From Candidatus Thiodiazotropha sp. (ex Monitilora ramsayi) (GTDB lineage Bacteria > Pseudomonadota > Gammaproteobacteria > Chromatiales > Chromatiaceae): DNA of 64,000 nucleotides. The first letter of the stretch is position 1, and each line of letters begins with the position of its first letter. The notes beneath the pieces were generated by a model. The model searched no databases, was not told the DNA's origin, and saw nothing but the letters and a program-made list of their open reading frames with translations. The stretch is taken from assembly GCA_025655595.1 (NCBI GenBank), contig JAHXIO010000005.1, positions 186,001 to 250,000 on the forward strand. Reading direction: 5' to 3'. Below, piece by piece: positions 54,752-64,000 of the stretch. Position numbers and translations under genes: made by a program.

Positions 54752-55294
54752 GTGAAAAGGATTTTATTGGCCATAGCATTGTTGGTTTTCAGTTCTGTAT
54801 CTTGCTCTGGTGGCGAGGGTGAGATGTTTAAAAGTCAAACATGGCCAAACGCTGATTCGAGCTGTGACGACTGTATCCCCATTCAGTTTGACCGGCTGAG
54901 CTTGCAGCTGCCGAGAAGCAAGCTGAGGAAAGTTCACGTATTGCATATGAACATGCCGGCGATCAGTCTGTCGTATCAGTTAAATTCGACTAATGGGCAG
55001 GGCAATATCTCGCTACTGTTGATGGATGAGAGAAAAGCAACGGGCGGGCTCAGGGAGGAGGGTATTTTCGAGAGATTGTCGGTGGGTGATCTCCACCAAT
55101 TCTTCGCATCACTGGGAAGGCCAAATGCAGACAAGCAAGCGCTTGAACTGTCACGTAAAATTATGGGTATATCCGAAGCTACGGAATATTTGACAATATC
55201 TGGAGAGTCGGCCTCCGCCTTCTGGATAAAAGGCAGGGAGTTCGACAATCAAAGCCTCTATGTTGTGGAAAAGGACTCGAGCTTCGCATATTAG
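54752..55294 (+). CDS. Hypothetical lipoprotein
   Basis: 180 residues, GTG start at 54752 after GGAGGAAGAGA. A lipoprotein signal (MKRILLAIALLVFSSVSC, lipid Cys at 18) is followed by a CDDC pair (39-42 region) and a beta-rich body with no recognised domain. It is 29 bases after the previous gene, so they form a pair. The product should be in the periplasm, held by lipid. Confidence 0.65.
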   Translation: MKRILLAIALLVFSSVSCSGGEGEMFKSQTWPNADSSCDDCIPIQFDRLSLQLPRSKLRKVHVLHMNMPAISLSYQLNSTNGQGNISLLLMDERKATGGLREEGIFERLSVGDLHQFFASLGRPNADKQALELSRKIMGISEATEYLTISGESASAFWIKGREFDNQSLYVVEKDSSFAY

Positions 55295-55446
55295 ATCGCT
55301 GGTCCTTTGACGGACGGGATCGTGGAAGCGCTTCTTTCCAACGCGCGATTCGAATAGAGCCCGGGGTCTGATTGTATCGACCAGTCTTGGCTGCCTGGCG
55401 TGGATGAGAGGCAAGGTCTCATTGACCATGCCTCTCATCACGTGCA

Positions 55447-56787
55447 TCAAAGACCGAGTTTCTTTTCCAGATAGTGGATGTTTGCGCCGCCTTTCTGGAA
55501 GGCGCTGTCGCGCATGATATCGATATGCAGGGGGATGTTGGTCTTGATGCCGCTGATAACCATCTCCTGTAGTGCGATACGCATGCGGGCGATGGCAGAC
55601 TCCCGAGTCTCGCCATGGGTAACCAGCTTGCCGATCATGGAATCGTAGTAAGGAGGGACTCTGTATCCGTTATAGATATGTGTGTCGACCCTGACGCCAG
55701 GGCCGCCTGGTGTGTGCAACTGGTCTATATTGCCTGGGCTGGGGAGAAAGTTCTCTGGATCTTCCGCGTTGATGCGGCACTCGACGGCGTGTCCCTGCAG
55801 CTTGATCTCCTCCTGCTTGTAGCTGAGTGGCTCTCCGGCGGCGATGAAAATCTGCTCTTTAACGATGTCGATACCGGTGATCAGCTCGGTAACCGGATGC
55901 TCGACCTGGACCCGGGTGTTCATCTCGATGAAATAGAATTCTCCATTTTCATAGAGAAACTCGAAGGTGCCGGCGCCCCGGTATCCGATCTGGCGGCACG
56001 CCTCGGCACAGCGGCCGCCGATGTCATTGCGTTGCTGTTCAGTGATGCCCGGTGCGGGGGCCTCTTCCACCACTTTCTGATGACGACGCTGCATGGAGCA
56101 GTCACGCTCACCCAAATGGATGGCGTTGCCATGGGTGTCGGAGAGGATCTGGAATTCCACATGCCGAGGGTTCTCAAGGAACTTCTCCATATAGACCATG
56201 CCGTTGCCGAAGGCGGCTTCCGCCTCTGCTTTAGTCATGGCGACGGCATTGAGCAGTGTGGCCTCGCTATGGACCACGCGCATACCGCGTCCGCCGCCTC
56301 CGCCTGCGGCCTTTATGATCACCGGATAGCCGATCTTAGCTGCCAGCTCCCTAGTGCGTTTACCGTTGCCGTCCAGCGGTCCGTCGGATCCTGGGACAGT
56401 CGGAACTCCCGCCTTTTGCATCGCCTCGATGGCTGCGACCTTGTCGCCCATGACGCGAATAGTATCCGCCTTGGGACCGATGAAGATAAAGCCGCTGTTT
56501 TCCACGCGTTCTGCAAAATCCGCGTTCTCGGAAAGGAAGCCGTACCCGGGGTGGATGGCTACGGAATCGGTGACTTCCGCCGCACTGATGATGGCCGGTA
56601 TGTTGAGGTAGCTCTCCGCGGATGGCGCGGGGCCGATGCAGACCGATTCGTCGGCAAGCAGGACATGCTTGAGATCCCGGTCAGCTTCTGAGTGAACCGC
56701 TACAGTCTTGATGCCAAGCTCTTTGCATGCACGCAAGATGCGCAACGCAATCTCGCCACGATTGGCGATAACAATCTTTTCTATCAT
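55447..56787 (-). CDS. accC: Acetyl-CoA carboxylase, biotin carboxylase subunit
   Basis: 446 residues, ATP-grasp enzyme that carboxylates biotin on Acc[21 protein letters not shown] at the start, [61 protein letters not shown] and the ending HYLEKKLGL are diagnostic. It lies eight bases after accB; both serve fatty-acid synthesis. Confidence 0.98.
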   Translation of the reverse strand: MIEKIVIANRGEIALRILRACKELGIKTVAVHSEADRDLKHVLLADESVCIGPAPSAESYLNIPAIISAAEVTDSVAIHPGYGFLSENADFAERVENSGFIFIGPKADTIRVMGDKVAAIEAMQKAGVPTVPGSDGPLDGNGKRTRELAAKIGYPVIIKAAGGGGGRGMRVVHSEATLLNAVAMTKAEAEAAFGNGMVYMEKFLENPRHVEFQILSDTHGNAIHLGERDCSMQRRHQKVVEEAPAPGITEQQRNDIGGRCAEACRQIGYRGAGTFEFLYENGEFYFIEMNTRVQVEHPVTELITGIDIVKEQIFIAAGEPLSYKQEEIKLQGHAVECRINAEDPENFLPSPGNIDQLHTPGGPGVRVDTHIYNGYRVPPYYDSMIGKLVTHGETRESAIARMRIALQEMVISGIKTNIPLHIDIMRDSAFQKGGANIHYLEKKLGL

Positions 56788-56795
56788 GGGTTAGC

Positions 56796-57248
56796 TCAAT
56801 CAATAATGTAGAGTGGTTCGTTGTACTCAACGGGTTCGCCGTTCTCCACCAGGATCTGCTTCACCGTACCGGACTTATCAGACTCGATCTGGTTGAGGAT
56901 TTTCATGGCTTCGATGATGCACAGAGTATCGCCTACCGAGACCTGTTGGCCTACTTCAACAAAGGGTTTGCTACCGGGAGAGGGTGAGCGGTAAAAGGTC
57001 CCGACCATGGGGGATCTTACTGCGTGGCCCTCGATCTCCTCAGTGGTGTCATCCGTTGCCGGTGCGGCGGCGGGTGCTTGTGGAGCCGGGGCGGGTGCCT
57101 GGGGCATCACGGCGGGGGCTGCAGCAGCGACAGGCAGGGAGCCGTGTCTGCTGATTCTTACCGACTCTTCACCTTCGTGAATTTCGATTTCGGCAACATC
57201 CGACTCCTCCAGCAATTCGATCAGTTTTTTTACTTTGCGTATATCCAT
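56796..57248 (-). CDS. accB: Acetyl-CoA carboxylase biotin carboxyl carrier protein
   Basis: 150 residues. A helical head ([20 protein letters not shown]), a Pro/Ala-rich linker (about 45-68) and a C-terminal biotinyl domain with the biotin Lys in [11 protein letters not shown]. The usual motif is EAMKMMN; Ile-Leu here is a mild change. Precedes accC in the standard operon; aroQ is 21 bases upstream. Confidence 0.97.
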   Translation of the reverse strand: MDIRKVKKLIELLEESDVAEIEIHEGEESVRISRHGSLPVAAAAPAVMPQAPAPAPQAPAAAPATDDTTEEIEGHAVRSPMVGTFYRSPSPGSKPFVEVGQQVSVGDTLCIIEAMKILNQIESDKSGTVKQILVENGEPVEYNEPLYIID

Positions 57249-57269
57249 GTTATTCGGTCTCTAAAAATT

Positions 57270-57710
57270 TTATTTGTCGAGTCGCGCAATCGCGGCCTGT
57301 AAAGCCAGGTCGTAGCCTTGCGCGCCCAGGCCTGTAATGGTGCCTACGGCTTTATCGGAAAAATAAGAGTGTGCGCGGAACGGCTCCCGGGCATGTACGT
57401 TTGACAGGTGGACTTCGATGAAGGGGATATCCGTGGCAATCAGGGCGTCCCGCAGCGCAACACTGGTATGGGTGAAAGCGGCAGGATTGATGATAATAAA
57501 TGCAGTGTCGTTGGACGCTGCTTCATGTACCCAATTGACCATCTCATGTTCTGCGTTGCTCTGACGGAAATCGATCTGGTGTCCCGATGATTCTGCGATG
57601 GTTTCTAACTGGCGCTGAATGGTCTCGAGGGTTTCATGGCCGTAATGCGTGGGCTCCCGGGTGCCGAGCAGGTTCAGATTCGGGCCGTTGAGTATCAGCA
57701 GGGTTGCCAT
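57270..57710 (-). CDS. aroQ: 3-dehydroquinate dehydratase, type II
   Basis: 146 residues, dodecameric enzyme of the shikimate pathway. [20 protein letters not shown] holds the catalytic Tyr, [35 protein letters not shown] and [14 protein letters not shown] are all present. It is upstream of accB, a common operon. Confidence 0.97.
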   Translation of the reverse strand: MATLLILNGPNLNLLGTREPTHYGHETLETIQRQLETIAESSGHQIDFRQSNAEHEMVNWVHEAASNDTAFIIINPAAFTHTSVALRDALIATDIPFIEVHLSNVHAREPFRAHSYFSDKAVGTITGLGAQGYDLALQAAIARLDK

Positions 57711-57980
57711 GTATTGATTTCCGAAAGCGTGTCATGAGTCTGGCAGTCATTGCTGCCATCTATTTCAGGCTAATCAGGTTAATGATGGTTTCAATTGTCC
57801 GGGAGTACCTAAATTCTGCAAGATCATGTTGATTTTGTCTAGTTTCAATGCAATATATGTGAAGATCGGGGCAGTTTCTTAGGTGTTTCTGTGGGGTCCG
57901 CCCTTGATTTTCAGCGCGGCCGCACCAATCTGGTGCGTGCCCGTCTGCCAGGTGCCAGGGCTTCGCAGGCCCTTGTACAC
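57711..57980. other. Intergenic region between dsbD and aroQ with two hairpins
   Basis: 270 bases. CGCACCA (57921-57927) with TGGTGCG (57931-57937), and AGGGC/GCCCT around 57957-57973, form two stems just past the dsbD stop on the minus strand. Neither is followed by a T run, so they are weak or Rho-assisted terminators at best. The aroQ-side half is AT-rich and should hold its promoter. Confidence 0.4.
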
Positions 57981-60287
57981 CTAACGGATAGCGCGGTTCA
58001 CATGATCTGCAAACTCATCCGCAGGCACAAATCCAACCACTCTGAATCCTTTACGTTCTTTTCCGTCGGTGCCATAGAAAAAGATGGCGGGTGGTCCAGG
58101 TAGGCCGAAGTGCCCCTGCAACAGGGCCTGGTCGATTTCATCATTCGCTGTCACGTCGGCCTGTAGTAGACGGGTGTTGCTCAGCGCCCGGATGACTTCC
58201 GGATCGGAGAAAGTGTACTTTTCCATCTCCTTGCAGGAGACGCACCAGTCGGCATAGAAGTCGAGCATGACCGACCGTCCCTCAGCGCTGGCTGAAGCGA
58301 CCTCCCGGTTCAGGTCTTCGAGGCTCTTTATGCGGGTGAAGACCAATTCATTATGTGCAGCGCCGCCGCTGCCACCTGAGAAGGCGATACCCCGCAAGGG
58401 CTGTAAGGTGTCTTTGCCGCCCGCAGCGGCACCAACCAGCATCAGGGAGCCGTAAATCAGGAATACCATCCCCAGTCCTTTCCAGAGCTTTTGCCAACCG
58501 CCGGCCTCGATCTCCAGATGCCTCAGGGCGCCCATGTAGATGGCTGAGGTGATCAACAGAATGCCCCAGAGCAGCATGGCGATCTCTTCAGGTATGATGC
58601 GTTCCAGCATGACGATGGCAACGCCCAGCAGAGCAACACCGAAGACGGCTTTGACCGCATCCATCCAACTGCCTGCGCGAGGCAGCAGCTTTCCGGCGGA
58701 TGTGCCGATGGCGATCAGAGGCGCTCCCATGCCCGTGCTGAGTGCGAACAGCGCCAGACCGCCCAGCATCGCATCCCCAGTCTGGCCGATATAGATCAGA
58801 GCGCCGGCCAGGGGAGGTGCTACACAGGGCCCTACGATCAGAGCGGAGAGGAATCCCATGATGGCGACGCCAGTAATCGATCCGCCCGACTGCTTGTTGC
58901 TGACCTCGGAGAGTTTGCTCTGCAGGGAGCTGGGCAACTGAAGATCGTAAAAACCGAACATGGAGAGGGCCAGCAGGACGAAAACCAGTGCAAAGGTGCT
59001 AAGAATCCACGGATTCTGAAAATAGGCCTGCAGGTTACCACCGAAGAGTCCAGCCAGGACGCCGGCGGCCGTATAGGTCAGCGCCATGGCAAGGACGTAG
59101 ACGAGCGATAGGGTAAAGGCCTTCTTTGTGGTGATCTTATCCCCGTGTCCAGCGATGATGCCTGAGAGTATTGGGATCATCGGAAAGATGCAGGGCGTAA
59201 AGGCAAGGCCCAGGCCCAGCAGGAAGAATACGCTGACAATTAAAAGGGTGGACCCCCCCTTCATGGTGTTGGCGATTTGGTCCAGCTCTGAGATGGGTAT
59301 GTCTTCCCCGACCGATGCGCTGACTGCAGTTTCTCCGGAGGGAGGGGGCATCTCGCTTGCCTCGGCAGCTGAGATTCCCGGTAGGTTAAGGTTGAAGGTT
59401 TTAGTAATCGGTGGATAGCAGACGCCAATTTCTGCGCAGCCCTGGTATTTTGCCTCCAGCGCTATGCTCTGGGGCGAGGCGCCGCTGCGTAAAAGCGGTA
59501 CTTTGAGGTCGATTGAATCATGGTAGACAGGCACATCACCGATGGAGCCATCGGGACGGATAGAGTCCTCTTTGATTTCCGCCTCGGGCAGTTGATAGCT
59601 TCCGATGGCGACATCCGGATTCTCCGCCAGTGAGAGCTTTATATTGTCCTTGTAAAGATAGGTGCCCTTGGCGATCTTCCAGTTGAGACGGACATGGGTC
59701 CCATCCTCAACATTGACAGCAAGGATATAGGCCTCCTCGGGGTCGAGCAGTTCGTCTTCAGCCGGATCGTTGGAGAAGAGATCGCCGGCCAGCAGTGTCT
59801 GTCCGGTCTGTGGACTGTCCAGCGGTTCTGCCTGCGATTCGATGGGGGCAAGTGCCAGTCTGATCTCCTGGATATGGGGGGGAAAGCAGATCCCCTGGTC
59901 CGCACAGCCCTGTGAACGGGCCTTGAGCAGAATGGTATCGCTGGAGCCCTGGATGCGCTTGAGCGGCAGAGTGGTCTTCACCTGGTCTCTGTAGATGGCC
60001 ACATCACCGAAAAATTCGTCATGCTTGATCTTCGCTTCAGGCAGGGTCGGTTGTCCCAGCTCAATACCGATTGAGTCGGTCTCGAAATGGATCTTGTCGC
60101 GGTACATGTAGTAGCCGTCGGCGACCCGCCACTCGATGATGAGTTTATCGTCACCATCGGTTTGGCCGGAGATCTGGAATGCCTGATCGGGCATCAGCAG
60201 GTCGTCTTCCTGCCATGCGGCCTGGCAATTGCCTGCCAGGCCCAGCAGTAGCAGAAACAGAATCAGGTAATTTTGGTATTTGTGCAT
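57981..60287 (-). CDS. dsbD: Thiol:disulfide interchange protein DsbD with duplicated N-terminal domain
   Basis: 768 residues, about 200 more than E. coli DsbD. Signal peptide at 1-23. Two N-terminal redox domains follow: about 30-150 with GCADQGICFPP and about 185-305 with GCAEIGVCYPP, each with the Cys pair. Then comes the membrane domain (about 345-605) with the redox Cys in FTPCIFPMIPIL and GPCVAPPLAGA, and a C-terminal thioredoxin domain with WCVSC. It moves electrons from cytoplasmic thioredoxin to periplasmic DsbC-like partners. The extra alpha domain is the odd feature. Its start overlaps cutA by 25 bases. Confidence 0.95.
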   Translation of the reverse strand: MHKYQNYLILFLLLLGLAGNCQAAWQEDDLLMPDQAFQISGQTDGDDKLIIEWRVADGYYMYRDKIHFETDSIGIELGQPTLPEAKIKHDEFFGDVAIYRDQVKTTLPLKRIQGSSDTILLKARSQGCADQGICFPPHIQEIRLALAPIESQAEPLDSPQTGQTLLAGDLFSNDPAEDELLDPEEAYILAVNVEDGTHVRLNWKIAKGTYLYKDNIKLSLAENPDVAIGSYQLPEAEIKEDSIRPDGSIGDVPVYHDSIDLKVPLLRSGASPQSIALEAKYQGCAEIGVCYPPITKTFNLNLPGISAAEASEMPPPSGETAVSASVGEDIPISELDQIANTMKGGSTLLIVSVFFLLGLGLAFTPCIFPMIPILSGIIAGHGDKITTKKAFTLSLVYVLAMALTYTAAGVLAGLFGGNLQAYFQNPWILSTFALVFVLLALSMFGFYDLQLPSSLQSKLSEVSNKQSGGSITGVAIMGFLSALIVGPCVAPPLAGALIYIGQTGDAMLGGLALFALSTGMGAPLIAIGTSAGKLLPRAGSWMDAVKAVFGVALLGVAIVMLERIIPEEIAMLLWGILLITSAIYMGALRHLEIEAGGWQKLWKGLGMVFLIYGSLMLVGAAAGGKDTLQPLRGIAFSGGSGGAAHNELVFTRIKSLEDLNREVASASAEGRSVMLDFYADWCVSCKEMEKYTFSDPEVIRALSNTRLLQADVTANDEIDQALLQGHFGLPGPPAIFFYGTDGKERKGFRVVGFVPADEFADHVNRAIR

Positions 60288-60595
60288 CTCTCCACCCAGT
60301 CGAGGTAGCCTTGCAGCCCCTGTTCAACAGGGACTGCAAGGATTTCCGGAAGTTCATAGGGATGTTTTGCCCGGAGCACTGCTTCCAACGCCGAATAGTT
60401 CTGTTTTGTGCTCTTGATCATCATCAGCACCTCACCGGATTTCTGTAGTTTCCCCTTCCACTCGTAGAGGGATGTGATCTGGGGAAGCAGATTGACGCAG
60501 GCGGCAAGCCGCTGCTCAATCAGTGCATTGGCAAGCTGCTCTGCTGTCTCAGGGTCCGGTGCGGTCGAGAGGATCAAGAGGTGCGTTGTCGGCAT
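60263..60595 (-). CDS. cutA: Divalent-cation tolerance protein CutA
   Basis: 110 residues from the ATG at 60595; the frame runs further up but without a start near a ribosome-binding site. Trimeric small protein: LIEQRLAACVNLLPQITSLYEWKGKLQ near residues 25-50 and MMIKSTKQNYSALEAVLRAKHPYELPE are typical. Linked to copper tolerance and DsbD in E. coli. Overlaps dsbD by 25 bases and is divergent from fxsA. Confidence 0.94.
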   Translation of the reverse strand: MPTTHLLILSTAPDPETAEQLANALIEQRLAACVNLLPQITSLYEWKGKLQKSGEVLMMIKSTKQNYSALEAVLRAKHPYELPEILAVPVEQGLQGYLDWVERCTNTKIT

Positions 60596-60688
60596 CGGGG
60601 GAAAATACACTATCGAACCAGCGGAGGCAAAGTGCAGGGGGTTGTTGATTGACTTGTTCTGTCTGTAGGCTGGGCGTAAGCTTTCCCG

Positions 60689-61150
60689 ATGAATCCCGTA
60701 TTGCTTTTTCTGTTGTTGTTTGTCGGTATCCCTCTGACCGAACTCTATTTTCTGATCAAGGTCGGCTCTCAGATAGGCGCTTTTCCGACCATTTTTCTTA
60801 CCATCTTTACTGCCCTGGTGGGTGGATTGATGGTGCGTATCCAGGGGTTTTCCACCCTCATGCGTGTAAGGGAGATGACGCAACGCAACGAAATGCCTGC
60901 CATTGAGGTGATGGAGGGCGCGGTGCTGTTGGTGTGCGGTCTGCTTCTGCTTTTACCGGGTTTTATTACCGATGTGGTGGGGTTTGTCTTTCTGGTGCCG
61001 CCGATTCGCCGATGGCTGTTGACTGCCGGACTACAGGGCAGCGGTATTCTCCGGCCGCTGGATCCTGAACAGCCGGGTTCTCACCATCGGCAGGATGTGA
61101 TCGAGGGGGAATTCCGGCGGGAAGAGGATGAATCCTCTCCCCACAAGTAG
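60689..61150 (+). CDS. fxsA: FxsA family membrane protein
   Basis: 153 residues with three hydrophobic segments and a charged C-terminal tail. LLLFVGIPLTELYFLIKVGSQIG at the start and EGAVLLVCGLLLLLPGFITDVVGF are family blocks. In E. coli FxsA lessens F-plasmid exclusion of phage T7. The usual fxsA-groES linkage is kept but interrupted by two minus-strand genes. Confidence 0.92.
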   Translation: MNPVLLFLLLFVGIPLTELYFLIKVGSQIGAFPTIFLTIFTALVGGLMVRIQGFSTLMRVREMTQRNEMPAIEVMEGAVLLVCGLLLLLPGFITDVVGFVFLVPPIRRWLLTAGLQGSGILRPLDPEQPGSHHRQDVIEGEFRREEDESSPHK

Positions 61151-61165
61151 TGGTGAAGGTTGAGC

Positions 61166-61981
61166 TTAGGGATAGATGTCCGGCACGAAGGTCTGGTCGG
61201 TGATCGGCGGTCTTACGTAACCCGTACTATCTTTCCGGTGAGGCAGTTCGATGGGCTCCGGCGTCAGGTCCTCGTACGGAATCATGCTGAGCAGGTGGGC
61301 GATGCAGTTGAGTCTCGCATGCTTTTTGATATCCGAGTGGACCACATACCAGGGGGCCTGCTTGATATCGGTATGGGCGAACATCTCGTCTTTGGCTTTG
61401 GAGTACTCTACCCAGCGGGAGCGTGATTCCAGGTCCATCGGGCTCAGTTTCCAGCGCTTGTGCGGCTCTTCCAGGCGGCTCTGAAACCGTCGTTCCTGCT
61501 CTTCGTCCGAGACGGAGAACCAGTATTTGATAAGGATAATGCCTGAGCGTACCAGCATACGCTCAAACTCGGGGCATGAGCGCATGAACTCCTGGTAATC
61601 TTCGTCGGTGCAGAATCCCATGACCTTCTCGACGCCGGCGCGGTTGTACCAACTGCGATCAAACAGCACCATCTCACCAGCAGCAGGCAGGTGGGGCACA
61701 TAGCGCTGGAAATACCACTGTGTCTGTTGTCGTTCGGTAGGTGCGGGAAGGGCAACCACCCGGCTGATGCGAGGATTGAGATGCTGGTTGATGCGTTTGA
61801 TGACGCCACCCTTGCCGGCCGCATCTCGGCCCTCGAAGATCACTACAACCTTGAGGCCTTTGTGCTTGATCCACTCCTGTAGCTTGACCAGTTCAAGCTG
61901 AAGTTTGAACAGCTCTTTTTCGTAGACTTTATTGTCGATTTTTGTGGGTTTTTTGCTTTTCTCTTTCTTACCTTCCGCCAC
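61166..61981 (-). CDS. ppk2: Polyphosphate kinase 2
   Basis: 271 residues, transfers phosphate between polyphosphate and nucleotides. Walker A is GRDAAGKGGVIKRI, Walker B area is LFDRSWYNRAGVE, and the lid has EPHKRWKLSPMDLESR. The N-terminal 15 residues are Lys-rich. Single-domain class; whether it favours ADP, GDP or AMP cannot be read. It is convergent with fxsA, with 15 bases between. Confidence 0.95.
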   Translation of the reverse strand: MAEGKKEKSKKPTKIDNKVYEKELFKLQLELVKLQEWIKHKGLKVVVIFEGRDAAGKGGVIKRINQHLNPRISRVVALPAPTERQQTQWYFQRYVPHLPAAGEMVLFDRSWYNRAGVEKVMGFCTDEDYQEFMRSCPEFERMLVRSGIILIKYWFSVSDEEQERRFQSRLEEPHKRWKLSPMDLESRSRWVEYSKAKDEMFAHTDIKQAPWYVVHSDIKKHARLNCIAHLLSMIPYEDLTPEPIELPHRKDSTGYVRPPITDQTFVPDIYP

Positions 61982-62043
61982 GATCGTCTCCTGGAATTGG
62001 GTGATTGAGTGGGCCTAACGGCGAGACGGGTATAGATGACGCT

Positions 62044-62472
62044 CTATACGATCTCCACCAGTTCAAGATCGAAGTTCAGTGCCTCGCCCGCCAATGGATG
62101 GTTACCGTCAATGGTGGCTGCCTCGTCGGTCAGCGCAGTGACCACTACATTGAAGTTTTCACCGTTGGGGCTTTGTGCCTGCAGATGCATGCCGACCTTG
62201 AGTTCAAGGTCGTCCGGAAAATGTTGCAAAGGCACCTGTTCGACCAGAGAGTCGTTGCGCTCACCATAGGCATCTTCCGCTGTGATATGGACCGTCTTCT
62301 GTTCGCCGACCTGCATCCCTTTGACGCCATCCTCGAAACCTGGAATCACGGTTTTGTTGCCGAGGGTGAATTCAATGGGGTCGTTACCCGCCGATGAATC
62401 GAACTGGGTACCGTCATCCAGGGTGCCGGTGTAGTGGATACGGACGGTATCTCCCTCTTGCGCTTGTCTCAT
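62044..62472 (-). CDS. FKBP-type peptidyl-prolyl isomerase (SlyD/FkpB-like)
   Basis: 142 residues. FKBP part: VRIHYTGTLDDGTQFDSS and VIPGFEDGVKGMQVGE; an insert-in-flap domain (about 70-125: EDAYGERNDSLVEQVPLQHF) gives chaperone activity in SlyD relatives. The His/Cys-rich tail of E. coli SlyD is missing, so nickel delivery is unlikely. No signal peptide: cytoplasmic. It lies between ppk2 and groES, divergent from the latter. Confidence 0.9.
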   Translation of the reverse strand: MRQAQEGDTVRIHYTGTLDDGTQFDSSAGNDPIEFTLGNKTVIPGFEDGVKGMQVGEQKTVHITAEDAYGERNDSLVEQVPLQHFPDDLELKVGMHLQAQSPNGENFNVVVTALTDEAATIDGNHPLAGEALNFDLELVEIV

Positions 62473-62584
62473 GATGGGCCTCTATAGTCGGTCTTTTCTA
62501 AGGTTGAACGGACAATTATCACACATACCGGACAAAGAGTCCGCGCTTATCGAGGTTTTCAGATAATTATCTCTTTGGATGGCC

Positions 62585-62612
62585 TTGACTAACCCGTTTT
62601 TGCCTCTATTAT
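62585..62612 (+). promoter_or_regulatory. Sigma-70 type promoter of groESL
   Basis: TTGACT at 62585-62590 and TATTAT at 62607-62612 with a 16-base spacer. The CIRCE element starts within the -10 box, so repressor binding would cover the start of transcription. Confidence 0.75.
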
Positions 62613-62638
62613 TAGCACTCAGTTCTGGCGAGTGCTAA
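62612..62638 (+). promoter_or_regulatory. CIRCE operator (HrcA-binding site)
   Basis: TTAGCACTC (62612-62620), nine-base spacer, GAGTGCTAA (62630-62638): a perfect match to the CIRCE consensus. It implies heat-shock control of groESL by the HrcA repressor, whose gene is not in this window. Confidence 0.96.
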
Positions 62639-62706
62639 CAGCGCGTGTCCGAGACATAACGAAATATATACTTTTTAAATATCCATTTTTCAGGAGAACA
62701 GAGTCG

Positions 62707-62997
62707 ATGAATATTCGTCCGTTGCACGATCGTGTGATCGTTCGTCGTATGGAAGAAGAGCGCACCAGTCCAGGTGGAATCGTGCTGCCGGATGCAGCCA
62801 CTGAAAAGCCTATCCAAGGCGAGGTCATGGCTGTCGGCAACGGCAAGATCACCGATAGCGGTGAGGTCCGTCCGCTCGACGTCAAAGTTGGGGATAAGGT
62901 GCTGTTCGGTAAGTACTCAGGCACCGAAGTGAAAGTGGGTGGTGATGAGGTTCTCGTCATGCGTGAAGAGGACATCATGGGTGTGATCGAGGGTTGA
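62707..62997 (+). CDS. groES: Co-chaperonin GroES
   Basis: 96 residues from the ATG at 62707 with AGGAG upstream. [18 protein letters not shown] at the start, a mobile loop with [11 protein letters not shown] and the roof-loop region, and [17 protein letters not shown] at the end are standard. It caps the GroEL ring. Under the CIRCE promoter, with groEL 68 bases later. Confidence 0.98.
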   Translation: MNIRPLHDRVIVRRMEEERTSPGGIVLPDAATEKPIQGEVMAVGNGKITDSGEVRPLDVKVGDKVLFGKYSGTEVKVGGDEVLVMREEDIMGVIEG

Positions 62998-63044
62998 TCC
63001 TCTCCCCCCGTTAAATTCATATCACCTTACTAGACGAAACGTAA

Positions 63045-64000
<956 letters not shown>

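Noticed and set aside
55615-56691. Long open frame on the plus strand opposite accC
   Set aside because: It lies entirely within accC, whose motifs are complete; the product has no family features.

Overview
The window is chromosomal DNA from a gammaproteobacterium. Gene families and gene order point to the Chromatiales / sulfur-oxidiser side of the class (for example Sedimenticola-like or thiotrophic-symbiont lineages). That placement is inferred from synteny and from having HPr kinase, PtsN and RapZ in one cluster; it is not measured. Coding density is high. Housekeeping blocks keep the order known from Pseudomonas, Vibrio or E. coli relatives, and short accessory stretches interrupt them.

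Layout. 1-10.9 kb: an HU-like protein with a histone-H1-like tail (cut by the left edge), a chalcone-isomerase-fold protein, a gamma-glutamyltransferase, then a possible operon of a 1513-residue cyclic-nucleotide-binding/rhodanese/coiled-coil protein, a ketohexokinase and a small Rieske protein. Two small proteins and Tas follow. 11-14.4 kb: a membrane protein, DjlA, a DUF350 protein, a lytic transglycosylase and a DUF3530 protein. 14.5-20.4 kb: rpe, gph and the tryptophan genes trpE-G-D-C. An untracked leader peptide with two Trp codons lies in front of trpE. 20.4-25.2 kb: crp (vfr type), OsmC, a probable dead DUF885 protein, a VOC protein and mgtE. 25.3-36.3 kb: ptsI-ptsH-rapZ-hprK-ptsN-hpf-rpoN-lptB-lptA-lptC-kdsC-kdsD and a Na/Ca antiporter, all on the minus strand. 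This block joins regulatory phosphotransfer, sigma-54 and the LPS transport/Kdo pathway.

36.5-37.7 kb: a two-hairpin element ending in an intrinsic terminator, then rplM-rpsI, tRNA-Gln(CTG) and a terminator. 37.7-44.5 kb: an accessory island with two exported DUF3604 (PHP-like) proteins, a PpiC-type prolyl isomerase and a HupE/UreJ-like membrane protein. It is flanked by tRNA-Gln on the left and by an 11-base copy of the tRNA T-arm at its right edge. 44.5-57.7 kb: glgP, a VanZ-like protein, purD, purH, fis, dusB, a DUF3426 protein and prmA, then two orphan genes inserted in the opposite direction, then accC, accB and aroQ. 58-64 kb: DsbD with a duplicated N-terminal redox domain, cutA, fxsA, ppk2, an FKBP-type isomerase, and groES-groEL behind a clear sigma-70 promoter with a CIRCE operator. 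groEL is cut by the right edge.

The most unusual items are the giant signalling/coiled-coil protein and its kinase/Rieske neighbours, the DUF3604 island at tRNA-Gln, the trp leader, and the structured RNA in front of rplM. No CRISPR array, complete insertion sequence, integrase or prophage gene was seen.
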